Below, piece by piece: positions 8,183-19,148 of a stretch of DNA of 64,000 nucleotides; the stretch's first letter is position 1, and each line of letters starts with the position of its first letter. The notes under the pieces were generated by a model. It was not told the origin of the DNA. It made no database searches and worked only from the letters and a program-made list of their open reading frames with translations. A program made the position numbers and the translations under genes. The stretch is from assembly GCF_001713355.1 (NCBI RefSeq), contig NZ_CP016448.1, positions 2,046,001-2,110,000 of the forward strand, given 5' to 3'. The DNA comes from Methyloversatilis sp. RAC08 (GTDB lineage Bacteria; Pseudomonadota; Gammaproteobacteria; Burkholderiales; Rhodocyclaceae).

Positions 8183-10052
8183 CCGTGTCCTCGGGCGCCG
8201 GGCCGGCCGGCAGGTTGCCCAGCAGATAGTAATCAAACACCTGGCGCGCGATCGGCGCCGCCGATTGCGAACCGAAACCTGCATTTTCGACCAGCACGGC
8301 CAGCGCGATCTTCGGATCGTCGGCCGGTGCGTAGGCGATGAACAGTGCGTGGTCGCGCAGCTTTTCGGCCAGCTTGCTGGTTTTCAGGTCGCCACCGCGC
8401 AGCGAGAAGGCCTGCGCCGTGCCGGTCTTGCCGGCCGCGACGTAGGGCGCACCGGCAAAGGCGCGGCTACCCGTGCCGACGCGGTTCACGTCTTCCATGG
8501 CGCGCTTGATCACGTCGATGTCGGCCTGCCGGAGGTCGACCCGGCGCACCGGTTCCGGTTCGATCAGCTGGATGGCGCCGGTGCGCGAATTTTCGATCTG
8601 GCGCACCACATGCGGCCGGTACACGACCCCGTCGGCGGCCAGGATGGCGGTGGCGTGCGCCAGCTGGATCATCGTGTAGGCGTTGTAACCCTGGCCGATG
8701 CCGACCGAAATGGTTTCGCCGGCATACCACTTCTGCTGGTCGGGCCGCTTGAAGCGCTTCTTCTTCCACGCCTGCGACGGCAGCACGCCGGTCGATTCGC
8801 CGTCGATGTCGATGCCGGTGCGGCTGCCCAGCCCGAGCTGACCCATGAAGTTCGAAATGCCGTCGATGCCCCAGTCGGCCGCGAGCCGGTAGTAATAGGT
8901 GTTGCACGACACCACGATGGACTTGTGCATGTCGACCGAGCCGTGGCCGCCCACCTTGTCGTCGCGGAAGCGGTGACCTCCGAAGTCGAAGTGGCCCGGA
9001 TCGGCGATGGCGAATTGCGGCGTGCGCTTGCCGGCGGTCAGCGCGCCGAGCGCCATGAAGGGCTTGAAGGTGGACCCCGGCGGGTAGGCGGAATAGATGG
9101 CGCGGTTGAGCAGCGGGTGATCGGGTGAGTTGTTCAGCGCGTCCCAGCTGGTGGTGTCGATGCCATCGACGAACAGATTGGGGTCGAAGGTCGGCTTGCT
9201 GACCAGCGCCAGCACGCCGCCGGTCGACGGTTCTATCGCCACCAGCGCACCGCGTCGGTCGCCGAACGCGGTTTCGACGACGCGCTGCAGGCCGGCGTCC
9301 AGCGTCAGCCGCAGGTTGTTGCCCTGCTGCGGCGGCGTGCGCGACAGCACGCGCACCGCGCGGCCCGCTGCGGTCACTTCGACCTGTTCGACGCCGGTCA
9401 GTCCGTGCAGCTCGCGTTCGTAGTGCTGTTCCAGCCCGCTCTTGCCGATGTGGTCGGTGCCGCGGTAGTTCGCCGCGTCATCCGATTCCTGGATGCGCTC
9501 GGCGTCGCGCCGGTTGATGCGGCCCATGTAGCCGAGCACGTGCGACGCCAGTTCGGCGTTCGGGTACTGGCGGAACAGCCGGGCGCGCACCTCGACGCCC
9601 GGGAAGCGATAGCGCTGCGCAATGAAGCGCGCCACTTCCTGGTCGTTGAGCCGGGTCCGGATGGGCAGCGAATCGAAGTTGCGCGATTCATCCATCAGCT
9701 TGCGGAAGCGCTTGCGGTCACGCGCCTCGATATTGACGATGGCCGCCAGCTCGTCGATCGTGCGGTCGAGGTTGTCGACGCGCGAAGGCTGTATCTCAAG
9801 CGTATACGCCGAGTAATTGCGCGCCAGCACCTCGCCCTTGCGGTCGACGATGAGGCCGCGGTTCGGCGTCACCGGCAGCAGCGCGATGCGGTTGTCTTCG
9901 GCGCGCGTGCGGTAGTAGTCGTGCATGACCACCTGCAGCCACACGAAGCGCGCCAGCAGCAGCGAAAAGCACACCAGCACCAGCGCGCCGGCAAACAGCA
10001 CGCGGCGGCGAAAGCGGACCAGATTGATTTCGGGGCTGTGCAGATCGTTCAT
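8163..10052 (-). CDS. mrdA: Penicillin-binding protein 2 (transpeptidase of cell elongation)
   Basis: A 629-residue class B PBP. It has one N-terminal membrane anchor (about residues 17-41), a dimerisation domain, and a transpeptidase domain with SxxK at Ser327 (STFK), SxN at 382-384 (SCN) and KTGT at 541-544. It cross-links peptidoglycan glycan strands made by RodA. It sits 30 bases after mreD and overlaps rodA, the standard order. All catalytic motifs are intact. Confidence 0.97.
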   Translation of the reverse strand: MNDLHSPEINLVRFRRRVLFAGALVLVCFSLLLARFVWLQVVMHDYYRTRAEDNRIALLPVTPNRGLIVDRKGEVLARNYSAYTLEIQPSRVDNLDRTIDELAAIVNIEARDRKRFRKLMDESRNFDSLPIRTRLNDQEVARFIAQRYRFPGVEVRARLFRQYPNAELASHVLGYMGRINRRDAERIQESDDAANYRGTDHIGKSGLEQHYERELHGLTGVEQVEVTAAGRAVRVLSRTPPQQGNNLRLTLDAGLQRVVETAFGDRRGALVAIEPSTGGVLALVSKPTFDPNLFVDGIDTTSWDALNNSPDHPLLNRAIYSAYPPGSTFKPFMALGALTAGKRTPQFAIADPGHFDFGGHRFRDDKVGGHGSVDMHKSIVVSCNTYYYRLAADWGIDGISNFMGQLGLGSRTGIDIDGESTGVLPSQAWKKKRFKRPDQQKWYAGETISVGIGQGYNAYTMIQLAHATAILAADGVVYRPHVVRQIENSRTGAIQLIEPEPVRRVDLRQADIDVIKRAMEDVNRVGTGSRAFAGAPYVAAGKTGTAQAFSLRGGDLKTSKLAEKLRDHALFIAYAPADDPKIALAVLVENAGFGSQSAAPIARQVFDYYLLGNLPAGPAPEDTDATDSE

Positions 10053-10082
10053 TTAACGTGAGACAGCGGTTTCGCGGCGCGC

Positions 10083-10607
10083 TCAGATAGGACGGTTCTC
10101 ATCCTTGTCCTCCGGCCGGTACTGCGGCAGCAGCAGCACGAAGCTGATCGGATGCCACAGCAGCGTGGCGATGAGGCTGCCGGCAAAATAGCCCAGACCG
10201 GGAAATTCCGCGTCGGTCGACAGGCGCACGCACAGCATGACCAGCTGCGTGCCGACCAGCATGGGCAGCACGTGCAGCGACTGCTGCAGAGGGCCGAACC
10301 ACAGGATGCGGCGCGAAAACGTGCCGGCGGTGTAGGCGAGCAGCACATAGGCCAGCGCGTGCTGGCCCATCAGGCTGCCGTAGCCGATGTCCATCAGCAG
10401 GCCGAACACGAAAGCCGCGCCCATGCCGGCGCGCAGCGGCTCGCGCACGCACCAGAAGCACAGCACCAGCGCCACCCAGTCCGGCAGCATCGGCGTGCGG
10501 CCGAGCGGCATCAGGTTGAGCAGCAGCGCGAACACCAGTGACAGCCAGATGAACCAGGGCCTGACCGGGCGCAGGATGCGGCGCGAACTGAAGCTGGGCT
10601 GGTTCAT
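10083..10607 (-). CDS. mreD: Rod shape-determining protein MreD
   Basis: A 174-residue integral membrane protein with about five helices, including LPDWVALVLCFWCVREPLRAG and GSLMGQHALAYVLLAYTAGTF-type segments of the MreD family. The start at 10607 overlaps the mreC stop in an ATGA arrangement, so it is translationally coupled. It links MreC to MreB and PBP2 in the elongasome. Confidence 0.93.
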   Translation of the reverse strand: MNQPSFSSRRILRPVRPWFIWLSLVFALLLNLMPLGRTPMLPDWVALVLCFWCVREPLRAGMGAAFVFGLLMDIGYGSLMGQHALAYVLLAYTAGTFSRRILWFGPLQQSLHVLPMLVGTQLVMLCVRLSTDAEFPGLGYFAGSLIATLLWHPISFVLLLPQYRPEDKDENRPI

Positions 10608-11527
10608 GGCTTGACCGCCTTTTCCGTACGGTCGCTGCCGGCGGCCGCGGCCGTGGCATCGTTGCCGGTGGTCGGCAGCACCGGTTTGCCGGGCGTCATG
10701 ATGAGCACCGTGGAGTGCGATTCGACGCCGGCCAGCGGCACGCACAGGATGCGCACGAAGCCGCCCGAGCCGTCGCGGTCGACCGATTTGACGCGTGCCA
10801 CCGGCAGGCCGGGTGCGAACACGCCGTCCAGCCCCGAGGTGACGATGCGGTCGCCTTCGCGCAGGTCGACGTCGGTCGCGAGATAACGCAGCTCCAGCGT
10901 GCCGCTGCCGGCGCCGAACATCACCGCGCGCACGCCGGTGCGGGCGATCTGCACCGGCAGCGCTTGGTCCTTGTCGGAGATCAGCGTGACTTCGGCGTTC
11001 AGCGGATAGACCCGCGTGACCTGGCCGATCACGCCGATGTCGTCCACCACCGGGCTGCCCGGTTCGATGCCCTGGGTCAGGCCCTTGTCGACCACGACGC
11101 GGCGCGAGAACGGGTCGCGTACCGCGTAGATCACCTCGGCCACCTGCGCATTCACCTGCACCCGTTCGCGCATGTCGAGCAGCGCGCGCAGGCGGGTGTT
11201 TTCCAGATCGAGCTGTTCCTGGCGCAGCCGTATCGTGCCCAGCGCCACCTGTTCGCGGCGCAGGTCTTCGTTTTCGGCCTGCAGCCGGGCGAGGTCGGCG
11301 AAGTATTCACCGGCCGAGCGCACACCGGTCACCGGCATGCCGGCGGCGACTTGCAGCGGCGTGGTGACCACCGACAGGCCCTGACGCAGCAATTCGAGGT
11401 AGTTCAGGCGGTGATCGACGACGATCAGCGTGAGTGCGGCGCTCACCAGCACCACCAGGCGCACCAGCGGCGCCGGGCCGCGCCGGAAGAACGGGGGCGG
11501 GGAATGTCCGGCGACCGGAGAAGCCAT
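10604..11527 (-). CDS. mreC: Rod shape-determining protein MreC
   Basis: A 307-residue bitopic protein. One helix (about residues 22-40) is followed by a coiled coil (about 75-115, rich in LQAENEDLRRE) and the beta-barrel MreC core (about 125-275, including DPFSRRVVVDKG). It forms the periplasmic scaffold that activates PBP2/RodA. The C-terminal tail (about 280-307) is Ala/Thr-rich and variable in the family. It overlaps mreD by four bases and follows mreB after 107 bases. Confidence 0.95.
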   Translation of the reverse strand: MASPVAGHSPPPFFRRGPAPLVRLVVLVSAALTLIVVDHRLNYLELLRQGLSVVTTPLQVAAGMPVTGVRSAGEYFADLARLQAENEDLRREQVALGTIRLRQEQLDLENTRLRALLDMRERVQVNAQVAEVIYAVRDPFSRRVVVDKGLTQGIEPGSPVVDDIGVIGQVTRVYPLNAEVTLISDKDQALPVQIARTGVRAVMFGAGSGTLELRYLATDVDLREGDRIVTSGLDGVFAPGLPVARVKSVDRDGSGGFVRILCVPLAGVESHSTVLIMTPGKPVLPTTGNDATAAAAGSDRTEKAVKP

Positions 11528-11634
11528 GAATCAGGAAACCGAGGGGGTCGAAGCGTGCCCGCGACGCGGGCGGTGCCGGTCCCGCGGCACCGTCGAGGCG
11601 GCGGGCAGGGACCGGTGAGCCATCATGCGGCGTG

Positions 11635-12915
<1,281 letters not shown>

Positions 12916-13203
12916 ATGTCCCTGACCGACCAACAAGTCCGCCACATCGCGAAGCTGGCGCGCATCGAGCTCGCCGACGGCCAGCTCGAACGCACCCGCG
13001 ACGCACTCGGCTCCATGCTCGGCCTGATCGAGCAACTGCAGGCGATCGACACCACCGGCGTCGAGCCGATGGCGCACGCCACCGATCTCGTGCTGCGCCT
13101 GCGCGACGACGCCATCAGCGAAACCGACCACCGCAGCGCCTACCAGGCGGTCGCGCCGGCCGTCGAGAACGGCCTGTATCTGGTGCCGAGGGTGATTGAA
13201 TGA
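12916..13203 (+). CDS. gatC: Asp-tRNA(Asn)/Glu-tRNA(Gln) amidotransferase subunit C
   Basis: A 95-residue GatC starting [19 protein letters not shown], the conserved N-terminus, and ending [12 protein letters not shown]. It belts GatA to GatB in the transamidosome that converts misacylated Glu-tRNA(Gln) or Asp-tRNA(Asn). The stop overlaps the gatA start (ATGA at 13200). The upstream in-frame TTG at 12871 would add residues outside the family pattern. Confidence 0.96.
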   Translation: MSLTDQQVRHIAKLARIELADGQLERTRDALGSMLGLIEQLQAIDTTGVEPMAHATDLVLRLRDDAISETDHRSAYQAVAPAVENGLYLVPRVIE

Positions 13204-14672
13204 GTGATCGAATGAGCGATCGAAAGATGGACACCGTCAAGCAGCTGTCTGCCCGGCTCGCGGCCGGCGACGTGTCGGCGGTCGAACTGGCGCAGGACTA
13301 TCTGGCGAAGATCCGCGCGGCCAACCCGGCGCTGAACGCCTTTGTCGAACTGAACGAGGCGCAGACGCTGAACGAGGCGCGTGCCGCCGACGCGCTGCGC
13401 GCTGCCGGCCAGGCCGGCCCGCTGACCGGCGTGCCGATCGCGCACAAGGACATTTTCTGCCAGACCGGCTGGCATGCCCGCTGCGGCTCGAAAATGCTGG
13501 AAAACTTCGCCGCGCCCTACGACGCCGGCCTGATCGAGCGCGCGCGCGCCGCCGGTCTGGTCACGCTGGGCCGCACCAATATGGACGAATTCGCGATGGG
13601 CTCGACCAACGAGTCCAGCCACTACGGCGTGGTGCACAACCCCTGGCAGCTCGACGCCGTGCCCGGCGGCTCGTCCGGCGGTTCGGCGGCGGCCGTTGCG
13701 GCGGGCATCGCACCGGCGGCCAGCGGCACCGACACCGGCGGTTCGATCCGCCAGCCGGCCGCGTTCTGCGGCATCACCGGCATCAAGCCGACCTACGGCA
13801 TCGTGTCGCGCTGGGGCATGATCGCCTACGCCTCCAGCCTGGACCAGGGCGGGCCGATGGCGCACACCGCGGAAGACTGCGCGCTGCTGCTCAATGTCTT
13901 CGCCGGCTTCGACACGCGCGACGCCACCAGCCTGGAACGCGCGCCGGAGGACTACACGCGCGCACTCGACGCCCCGCTGGCCGGCCTGCGCATCGGCGTA
14001 CCGAAGGAATTCTTCGGTGAAGGCATGTCGGACGACGTGCGTGCCGCGGTCGACGCCGCGCTGGCCACCTTCCGCACGCTGGGCGCCACCACGGTCGAGG
14101 TCAGCCTGCCGCGCTCCGGTTACGCCGTGCCGGCCTATTACGTGATCGCGCCGGCCGAAGCCAGTTCGAACCTGAACCGCTTCGACGGCGTGCGCTACGG
14201 CTATCGCGCGCCCGAGTACCGCGACCTGAACGACATGTACGCCAAGACGCGCGCCCAGGGTTTCGGCGAGGAAGTGAAGCGGCGCATATTGATCGGCACC
14301 TATGTGCTGTCGCACGGCTACTACGACGCCTACTACCTGCAGGCGCAGCGCGTGCGCCGGCTGATCGCCGATGACTATCAGGCCGCCTTCCGCGACTGCG
14401 ACCTCATCCTCGGCCCGACCACGCCGACCGTCGCCTACGGCATCGGCGACAAGGCGGACGACCCGCTGTCGATGTACCTCGGCGACATCTACACCACCTC
14501 GGTCAATCTGGCCGGCCTGCCCGGCATGAGCATTCCGTGCGGCTTCGGCGCCGGCGGCCTGCCGGTCGGTCTGCAGATCGTCGGCAACTATTTCGACGAG
14601 GCGCGCATGCTGGGTGCCGCACACCGCTTCCAGCAGGCGACCGACTGGCACCTGCGCACGCCACCCCGGTAA
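13200..14672 (+). CDS. gatA: Asp-tRNA(Asn)/Glu-tRNA(Gln) amidotransferase subunit A
   Basis: A 490-residue amidase-signature enzyme that hydrolyses glutamine and channels ammonia to GatB. The Ser-cisSer-Lys triad region is visible: AHKDIFC supplies the lysine, and [14 protein letters not shown] and [13 protein letters not shown] supply the serines. The N-terminus contains a short tandem repeat ([10 protein letters not shown]) with three possible ATGs at 13200, 13212 and 13227. The first overlaps the gatC stop and is taken as the start, but a later one is possible. Confidence 0.96.
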   Translation: MSDRMSDRKMDTVKQLSARLAAGDVSAVELAQDYLAKIRAANPALNAFVELNEAQTLNEARAADALRAAGQAGPLTGVPIAHKDIFCQTGWHARCGSKMLENFAAPYDAGLIERARAAGLVTLGRTNMDEFAMGSTNESSHYGVVHNPWQLDAVPGGSSGGSAAAVAAGIAPAASGTDTGGSIRQPAAFCGITGIKPTYGIVSRWGMIAYASSLDQGGPMAHTAEDCALLLNVFAGFDTRDATSLERAPEDYTRALDAPLAGLRIGVPKEFFGEGMSDDVRAAVDAALATFRTLGATTVEVSLPRSGYAVPAYYVIAPAEASSNLNRFDGVRYGYRAPEYRDLNDMYAKTRAQGFGEEVKRRILIGTYVLSHGYYDAYYLQAQRVRRLIADDYQAAFRDCDLILGPTTPTVAYGIGDKADDPLSMYLGDIYTTSVNLAGLPGMSIPCGFGAGGLPVGLQIVGNYFDEARMLGAAHRFQQATDWHLRTPPR

Positions 14673-14678
14673 GCCGAC

Positions 14679-14999
14679 ATGAGCACGTCACAGCGTTACC
14701 GCTACAACAGCGAACAGCTCAAGCACATCCTGGATCAGGCGGGCATCTACATGTGCGCCTGCCCGGCCCAGGTCGCCACCCAGATGCTTGAACTGCGCAA
14801 GCTGCATCAGTACCAGCTGAACTGCATGGATGAAATGCCGCAGCTGGCCGAAACGCACCGGCGCATCGCCGACGCGGCCGAGCGCGCCCATGCGGTGCTC
14901 GAAGCCGCGCTCGACGACGTGCTGCGCATCGAAGGCTGGGACGAGCAGTCGCTCACCATGCCGGATGGCCTGCGTGCGCTGCGGGACAGTCTGCTGTGA
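14679..14999 (+). CDS. Conserved small protein of unknown function inside the gat operon
   Basis: A 106-residue, probably cytoplasmic, mainly helical protein. No family is recognised. It has two cysteines in YMCACPAQ and one in LNCMDEM, and an acidic, leucine-rich C-terminus (VLEAALDDVLRIEGW). It starts six bases after gatA, and its stop overlaps the next gene's GTG start, so it is part of the gat transcript. A link to tRNA amidation is only a guess from position. Confidence 0.65.
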   Translation: MSTSQRYRYNSEQLKHILDQAGIYMCACPAQVATQMLELRKLHQYQLNCMDEMPQLAETHRRIADAAERAHAVLEAALDDVLRIEGWDEQSLTMPDGLRALRDSLL

Positions 15000-15520
15000 G
15001 CCACCGGTGGCTGCGCGGACTGCCGCTCGCGGGGGCACTTACGGGGGCACTGATCGCCGGCTGCGCGCAGATCGCGCCGCAACCACCGACCGCGACGCGA
15101 CCGCAGCCGGCGCCGACGACCGCGCCGGAAGCCCGACGGCCGCCGCCGCCGATCAAGAGCACCAAGCCGCTGCCGATTCCGGAGCGGCCGCTGGCGGTGA
15201 AGACCGAATGCAGCTACCGCGACGACGTGGGCACCGAAGGCCGGCTGGTGCTCGACGTGCAGGCGTCGCGCGTGCAGCAATTCTGGTCGCAGGTCGACAT
15301 GGGCAGCAAGGGCCGCTGCAGTTTCGATCTGGCAAGCTTCAAGCAGACCACCTTCACGTCGTCACCGACGCTGGTCGCCGGCGCGTGCACGGTGCGCATG
15401 TGGGAACAGGGTGACCAGGTCACGGTGTCGTACCAGAACTGCGCCAGCCAGTGCACGCCCGGCGCGCATGAGTATCTGTGGCCCACCCTGGTGAGCCGCA
15501 AGACCGGCACCTGCCGGTAA
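14996..15520 (+). CDS. Predicted lipoprotein of unknown function inside the gat operon
   Basis: A 174-residue protein starting at a GTG that overlaps the preceding stop (GTGA). The signal peptide ends at the lipobox ALIAGCAQ and is followed by a Pro/Thr-rich linker (about 28-65). A compact Cys-rich domain (about 68-174) has cysteines in KTECSYRD, GRCSFDL, GACTVRM, NCASQC and TGTCR, suggesting disulfides in the periplasm. I do not recognise the family. It lies 33 bases before gatB in the same direction. Confidence 0.65.
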   Translation: MSHRWLRGLPLAGALTGALIAGCAQIAPQPPTATRPQPAPTTAPEARRPPPPIKSTKPLPIPERPLAVKTECSYRDDVGTEGRLVLDVQASRVQQFWSQVDMGSKGRCSFDLASFKQTTFTSSPTLVAGACTVRMWEQGDQVTVSYQNCASQCTPGAHEYLWPTLVSRKTGTCR

Positions 15521-15553
15521 CCGCAAGACGGAAAGACACGGAAAGAGAACGCG

Positions 15554-17011
15554 ATGAGCAGAGCCAACTGGGAAGTCGTGATCGGGCTGGAGACGCACAG
15601 CCAGCTCAACACGACCTCAAAAATCTTCTCCGGCAGCCCGACCGCGTTCGGCGCCGCGCCGAACGTGCAGGCCAGCGCAGTCGATCTGGCGCTGCCCGGC
15701 GTGCTGCCGGTGATGAACCGCGCCGCCGTCGAGCGCGCCATCCGCTTCGGCCTCGCAGTGGGCGGCGAGGTGGCGCAGCGCTCGGTGTTCGCACGCAAGA
15801 ACTACTTCTACCCCGACCTTCCGAAGGGCTACCAGATCAGCCAGTACGAACTGCCGGTGGTGCAGGGCGGGGCACTGACGATACGCGTCGGCGAAGGTGA
15901 CAAGGCCTACGAGAAGGTCGTGCGCCTGACCCGTGCGCACCTGGAAGAAGATGCCGGCAAAAGCCTGCACGAAGATTTCCACGGCATGTCGGGCATCGAC
16001 CTGAACCGCGCCGGCACGCCGCTGCTGGAAATCGTCAGCGAGCCGGACATGACGTCGAGCGCCGAAGCCGTCGCCTATGCGCGCGCGCTGCACGCGCTGG
16101 TGCGCTGGGTCGACATCTGCGACGGCAACATGCAGGAAGGCAGCTTCCGCTGCGACGCCAACGTGAGCGTGCGCCGCCCGGGCGAGCCGCTCGGCACGCG
16201 ACGCGAAATCAAGAACCTGAACAGCTTCCGCTTCATGCAGCAGGCGATCGACTTTGAAATCCAGTGGCAGATCGAACAGATCGAAGACGGCCACAAGATC
16301 CAGCAGGCGACCGTGCTGTTCGACCCGGACACCGGCGAAACCCGCGCCATGCGCAGCAAGGAAGACGCGCATGACTACCGCTACTTCCCCGACCCCGACC
16401 TGCCGCCGCTGTTCATCGCCGCCGACTGGATCGAACGCGTGCGCAGCGAGATGCCCGAATTGCCGGTCGCACTGTCGGCCCGGCTGCAGGCCGACTACGG
16501 CCTGTCGCCCTACGACGCCGCCGGCCTGACCGCCAGCCGCGAAATGTCGCAGTACTACCTCGACGCGCTGGCCGTCGTCGGCGCGGCGCAGGCCAAGCCT
16601 CTGGCAAACTGGGTCATGGGCGAACTGGCCGCGCGGCTCAACCGCGAAGAGCGCGACATCGCGCACAGCCCGGTCAGCCCGGCACAGCTCGCCGGCCTGG
16701 TCACGCGCATCGCCGACGGCACGATTTCGAACAATATCGGCAAGAAGGTGTTCGAAGCGCTGTGGAGCGGCGAAGCTCAGACGGCCGACGCCGTCATCGA
16801 AGCCCAGGGCCTGAAACAGGTCACCGATGTGTCGGCCATCGAACCCATCATCGACGAGGTGCTCGCCGCCAACCCGAAATCGGTCGAGGAATACCGCGCC
16901 GGCAAGGACAAGGCCTTCAACGCGCTGGTCGGCCAGGTCATGAAAGCCAGCAAAGGCAAGGCCAGCCCGGCGCAGGTGAATGAACTGCTGAAGAAGAAGC
17001 TCGCCGGCTGA
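15554..17011 (+). CDS. gatB: Asp-tRNA(Asn)/Glu-tRNA(Gln) amidotransferase subunit B
   Basis: A 485-residue GatB. The N-terminal kinase-like domain begins [15 protein letters not shown] and contains [14 protein letters not shown] and EEDAGKS. A helical linker and C-terminal YqeY-like tail domain end in [19 protein letters not shown]. It phosphorylates and amidates the misacylated aminoacyl end using ammonia from GatA. The full family length is present. Confidence 0.97.
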   Translation: MSRANWEVVIGLETHSQLNTTSKIFSGSPTAFGAAPNVQASAVDLALPGVLPVMNRAAVERAIRFGLAVGGEVAQRSVFARKNYFYPDLPKGYQISQYELPVVQGGALTIRVGEGDKAYEKVVRLTRAHLEEDAGKSLHEDFHGMSGIDLNRAGTPLLEIVSEPDMTSSAEAVAYARALHALVRWVDICDGNMQEGSFRCDANVSVRRPGEPLGTRREIKNLNSFRFMQQAIDFEIQWQIEQIEDGHKIQQATVLFDPDTGETRAMRSKEDAHDYRYFPDPDLPPLFIAADWIERVRSEMPELPVALSARLQADYGLSPYDAAGLTASREMSQYYLDALAVVGAAQAKPLANWVMGELAARLNREERDIAHSPVSPAQLAGLVTRIADGTISNNIGKKVFEALWSGEAQTADAVIEAQGLKQVTDVSAIEPIIDEVLAANPKSVEEYRAGKDKAFNALVGQVMKASKGKASPAQVNELLKKKLAG

Positions 17012-17125
17012 ACGCGCAGTACCGAAAGTACGGGCGCAGCGTCCCGAGCGGCTTTCGGAGGGGTACTTGTGAGAGCGTGACTGTGTTGGCAGCGGCCTAT
17101 AGGAGGGCCTTTAGGAGCGACGGCC

Positions 17126-17208
17126 TGTGGGAGCGGCGGCCTCGCCGCGATCTTCACTTTGATCAGCGACCATCGCGGCACTATCGCGGCGAGGCCGCCG
17201 CTCCCACA
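17126..17208. repeat. REP-like inverted repeat, copy A (after gatB)
   Basis: Perfect 26-base arms at 17126-17151 and 17183-17208 (TGTGGGAGCGGCGGCCTCGC and its continuation) are separated by 31 bases, so the transcript would form a strong hairpin. The same arms recur at 33930-34012, 36643-36726 and 43319-43401. This copy has a different loop from the other three. It lies in the 376-base gene-free stretch 17012-17387, where nothing else is evident. It may also act as a transcription barrier after gatB. Confidence 0.85.
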
Positions 17209-17387
17209 GAAGTTGCGCAGATCGCCGCCCCGCACGGCCAGCATCCGCAGTCACTGCTTCACCAAGTCCAGCCCCATGTAAACGGCCCGAACCTCACTTC
17301 GAAAACATACTGACAGCGCACATCGACACCGCACCCCGACAGCACCCCTGACTGCGCCCCGCCCTTCTCTACCGGATACCCCACACC

Positions 17388-17606
17388 ATGCGCGTCCTCT
17401 TCTTCTTCGCCGCCCTCGCCTTCGCCATCGTCGGCATGTCCGGCATCACGCTCAGCCTGGTCAATGTCATCGACGACAGTCACAACGGCGGCTGGCCGCT
17501 GTGGCAGTCCCTGCCGTTGGCCATACTCGGCGTGGCCGGTTTCCTGTTCTGTCTGGTGAAAGTGATCCGCGGCGTGCATGAAGAGGTGCCGCGCACGCCG
17601 GAGTGA
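17388..17606 (+). CDS. Small two-helix membrane protein
   Basis: A 72-residue protein with two hydrophobic helices (about residues 3-26 and 42-62) separated by a short loop, DDSHNGGWPLWQS, and a charged tail HEEVPRTPE. No family is recognised. It is isolated: the REP element lies upstream, and the integrase ends convergently 24 bases downstream. Confidence 0.55.
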   Translation: MRVLFFFAALAFAIVGMSGITLSLVNVIDDSHNGGWPLWQSLPLAILGVAGFLFCLVKVIRGVHEEVPRTPE

Positions 17607-17630
17607 TCGCCCGCCCGCCGCCTGCGCGCT

Positions 17631-18650
17631 TCAGGGCGACAGCCCCAGCGCAGGCAGCGCATCCATCGGGCTGCGCACCCCGCCGCCGCCCACCTTCAGC
17701 ACATGCGTATAGATCATCGTCGTCGCCACGTCGGCGTGGCCGAGTAGATCCTGCACCGTCCGGATGTCATAGCCTGACTGCAGCAGTGCAGTGGCGAACG
17801 AGTGGCGCAGCGTGTGCGGCGTCGCCAGCTTGGTCAGCCCTGCGCGAACCACGGCCCGCTTGAAGGCGCGCTGAAAAGTCTGGTCATACATATGGTGGCG
17901 GCGCACCACGCCGCTGCGCGGATCGACCGCATGCTCGACCTGCGGAAACACCCAGAACCAGGCCCAAGACGCGTCGGCGCGCGGATACTTGCGGGAGAGC
18001 GCATCGGGCATCTCGACCCCCGCGCGACCGCATCGACGGTCGTCGTCCCACAGCACCCGGGCCCGCGCCAGCTGCTCGCGCAGCGGAATGACCAGCACTT
18101 GCGGCAACATCAGGGCGCGGTCCTTGCGCCCCTTTCCCTCGCGCACGATGACGGTGCGCCGCTCGAAATCCAGATCCTTCACCCGCAGCCGCAGGCCCTC
18201 GGTCAGCCGCATGCCGGCGCCGTAAAGCAACTGCGCGAAAAGCCGGTGCTCGCCGTCCATCAAGGTGAACACGCGCTGCACCTCGTCCGGCGACAGCACC
18301 ACCGGCAGCCGGCGCGTCGCGCGCGGCCGACCGATGTCACTCATCCACGGCAGGTCAATGCCGAGCACCTGCCTGTACAGAAAGAGCAGCGCCGACAGCG
18401 CCTGCTTGTGCGTCGACACCGCTACGCTGCGCTCATTCGCCAGCCACGACAAAAAAGCCTCAATCTCGCCCCGCCCCATTTCAGCCGGATGGCGCAGCCG
18501 GTGAAACCGGATGAAAGCCTTCACCCAATGGACATAGGTCTGCTCAGTTCGTATGCTGTAATGCAGGTAACGAATCCGTTCGCGCAGCTGATCGAGCAGG
18601 CGAACCGATTTCAACGGCGGAAGCGGCGAAGTGAGGTTTTTCATCGGCAT
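17631..18650 (-). CDS. intI: Integron integrase (IntI-type tyrosine recombinase)
   Basis: A 339-residue site-specific recombinase. The catalytic residues are in place: Arg148 ([14 protein letters not shown]), His279-Arg282 (HTLRH), His305 (LLGHADV) and Tyr314 (YTHV). Between the first Arg and the HxxR box lies the extra segment typical of IntI (about 209-238, [19 protein letters not shown]), which separates it from XerC/D. It is read away from the plus-strand cassette array, the standard integron arrangement. A LexA-type box sits seven bases before the start, so SOS control is likely. An in-frame ATG two codons further in (18644) is an alternative start. Confidence 0.95.
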   Translation of the reverse strand: MPMKNLTSPLPPLKSVRLLDQLRERIRYLHYSIRTEQTYVHWVKAFIRFHRLRHPAEMGRGEIEAFLSWLANERSVAVSTHKQALSALLFLYRQVLGIDLPWMSDIGRPRATRRLPVVLSPDEVQRVFTLMDGEHRLFAQLLYGAGMRLTEGLRLRVKDLDFERRTVIVREGKGRKDRALMLPQVLVIPLREQLARARVLWDDDRRCGRAGVEMPDALSRKYPRADASWAWFWVFPQVEHAVDPRSGVVRRHHMYDQTFQRAFKRAVVRAGLTKLATPHTLRHSFATALLQSGYDIRTVQDLLGHADVATTMIYTHVLKVGGGGVRSPMDALPALGLSP

Positions 18651-18656
18651 TTAATG

Positions 18657-18672
18657 CTGTATGTATATACAG
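18657..18672 (-). promoter_or_regulatory. LexA-type SOS box upstream of intI
   Basis: The 16 bases CTGTATGTATATACAG match CTGT-N8-ACAG exactly and sit seven bases upstream of the integrase start codon. LexA control of intI is established for many integrons. I infer that cassette recombination here is induced by DNA damage. Confidence 0.8.
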
Positions 18673-18717
18673 CATAGGTCGACAAGACTCAGGTGACAAG
18701 GCCGTTTCGGCCGAATC

Positions 18718-18786
18718 ACCTCACCCTTTTTATCCAGCAGCTTCCGGATTTAGAGCGCAAAACTGCGCCCGAAAACAAAGTTGTAC
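18718..18786 (+). other. Probable attI recombination site
   Basis: The stretch ending GAAAACAAAGTTGTAC (18771-18786) resembles the end of attI1 (AAAACAAAGTT), with GTT at 18780-18782 as the expected crossover point. It lies 130 bases upstream of intI, as expected. The last four bases (GTAC) depart from the GTTRRRY core, so the exact site needs testing. Confidence 0.45.
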
Positions 18787-19049
18787 ATCACCGGTACTGT
18801 CGTCGCAGGCAGCGGGTCAAGGTTGAAGCGAATCACGAGGTCAGCGAGTCGGCCGAGTCGCGGATCGAAGTGCATCCATCTGGCAGGCAGAACAGCGCCC
18901 CTTGTTGCGCCATGCCTTTGTGCTAGTGTTTCGAGGCATTAAGGGCGGAAGCCAGTAGCAAGGGCCGTGCTGCCGTTTAAGTTCAGTTCAAGGTCGAAAG
19001 GTAGCGGCTTCGCTATGCACAACGCGCGTTCGTTTCAGTTTCCGGCGAT
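18787..19049. other. First cassette body with no convincing gene
   Basis: Between the probable attI and the first attC-like site there are 263 bases with no ORF that I believe. A minus-strand 41-codon frame near 18760-18885 and a plus-strand frame from 18967 exist, but the latter mainly translates the attC. It could be a gene-less cassette, carry a promoter, or be a decayed cassette. Confidence 0.4.
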
Positions 19050-19145
19050 GTCCAACATCTCGGTCGAGAGGACCGCCCAAAGCTGCGCTTTGGGTACCCT
19101 GCGCGGCTGCGCCGCTCCGGCGGCCTCTCACCTACGGCGTTGGGC
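19050..19145 (+). repeat. attC site 1 (cassette recombination site)
   Basis: It begins with the inverse core GTCCAAC (19050-19056) and ends with GTTGGGC (19139-19145), matching RYYYAAC and GTTRRRY. The inner parts TCGAGAGGAC and GGCCTCTCA can pair. The length is 96 bases. It separates the gene-less first cassette from the first gene cassette. Confidence 0.6.
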
Positions 19146-19148
19146 TGC

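Noticed and set aside
13140-14651. Minus-strand ORF of about 500 codons opposite gatA
   Set aside because: Mirrors gatA codons with a typical shadow composition; gatA is certain.
18762-18887. Minus-strand 41-codon ORF (RLADLVIRFNLDPLPATTVP and more) near attI
   Set aside because: It overlaps the probable attI and has no ribosome site; protein-like look is probably chance.
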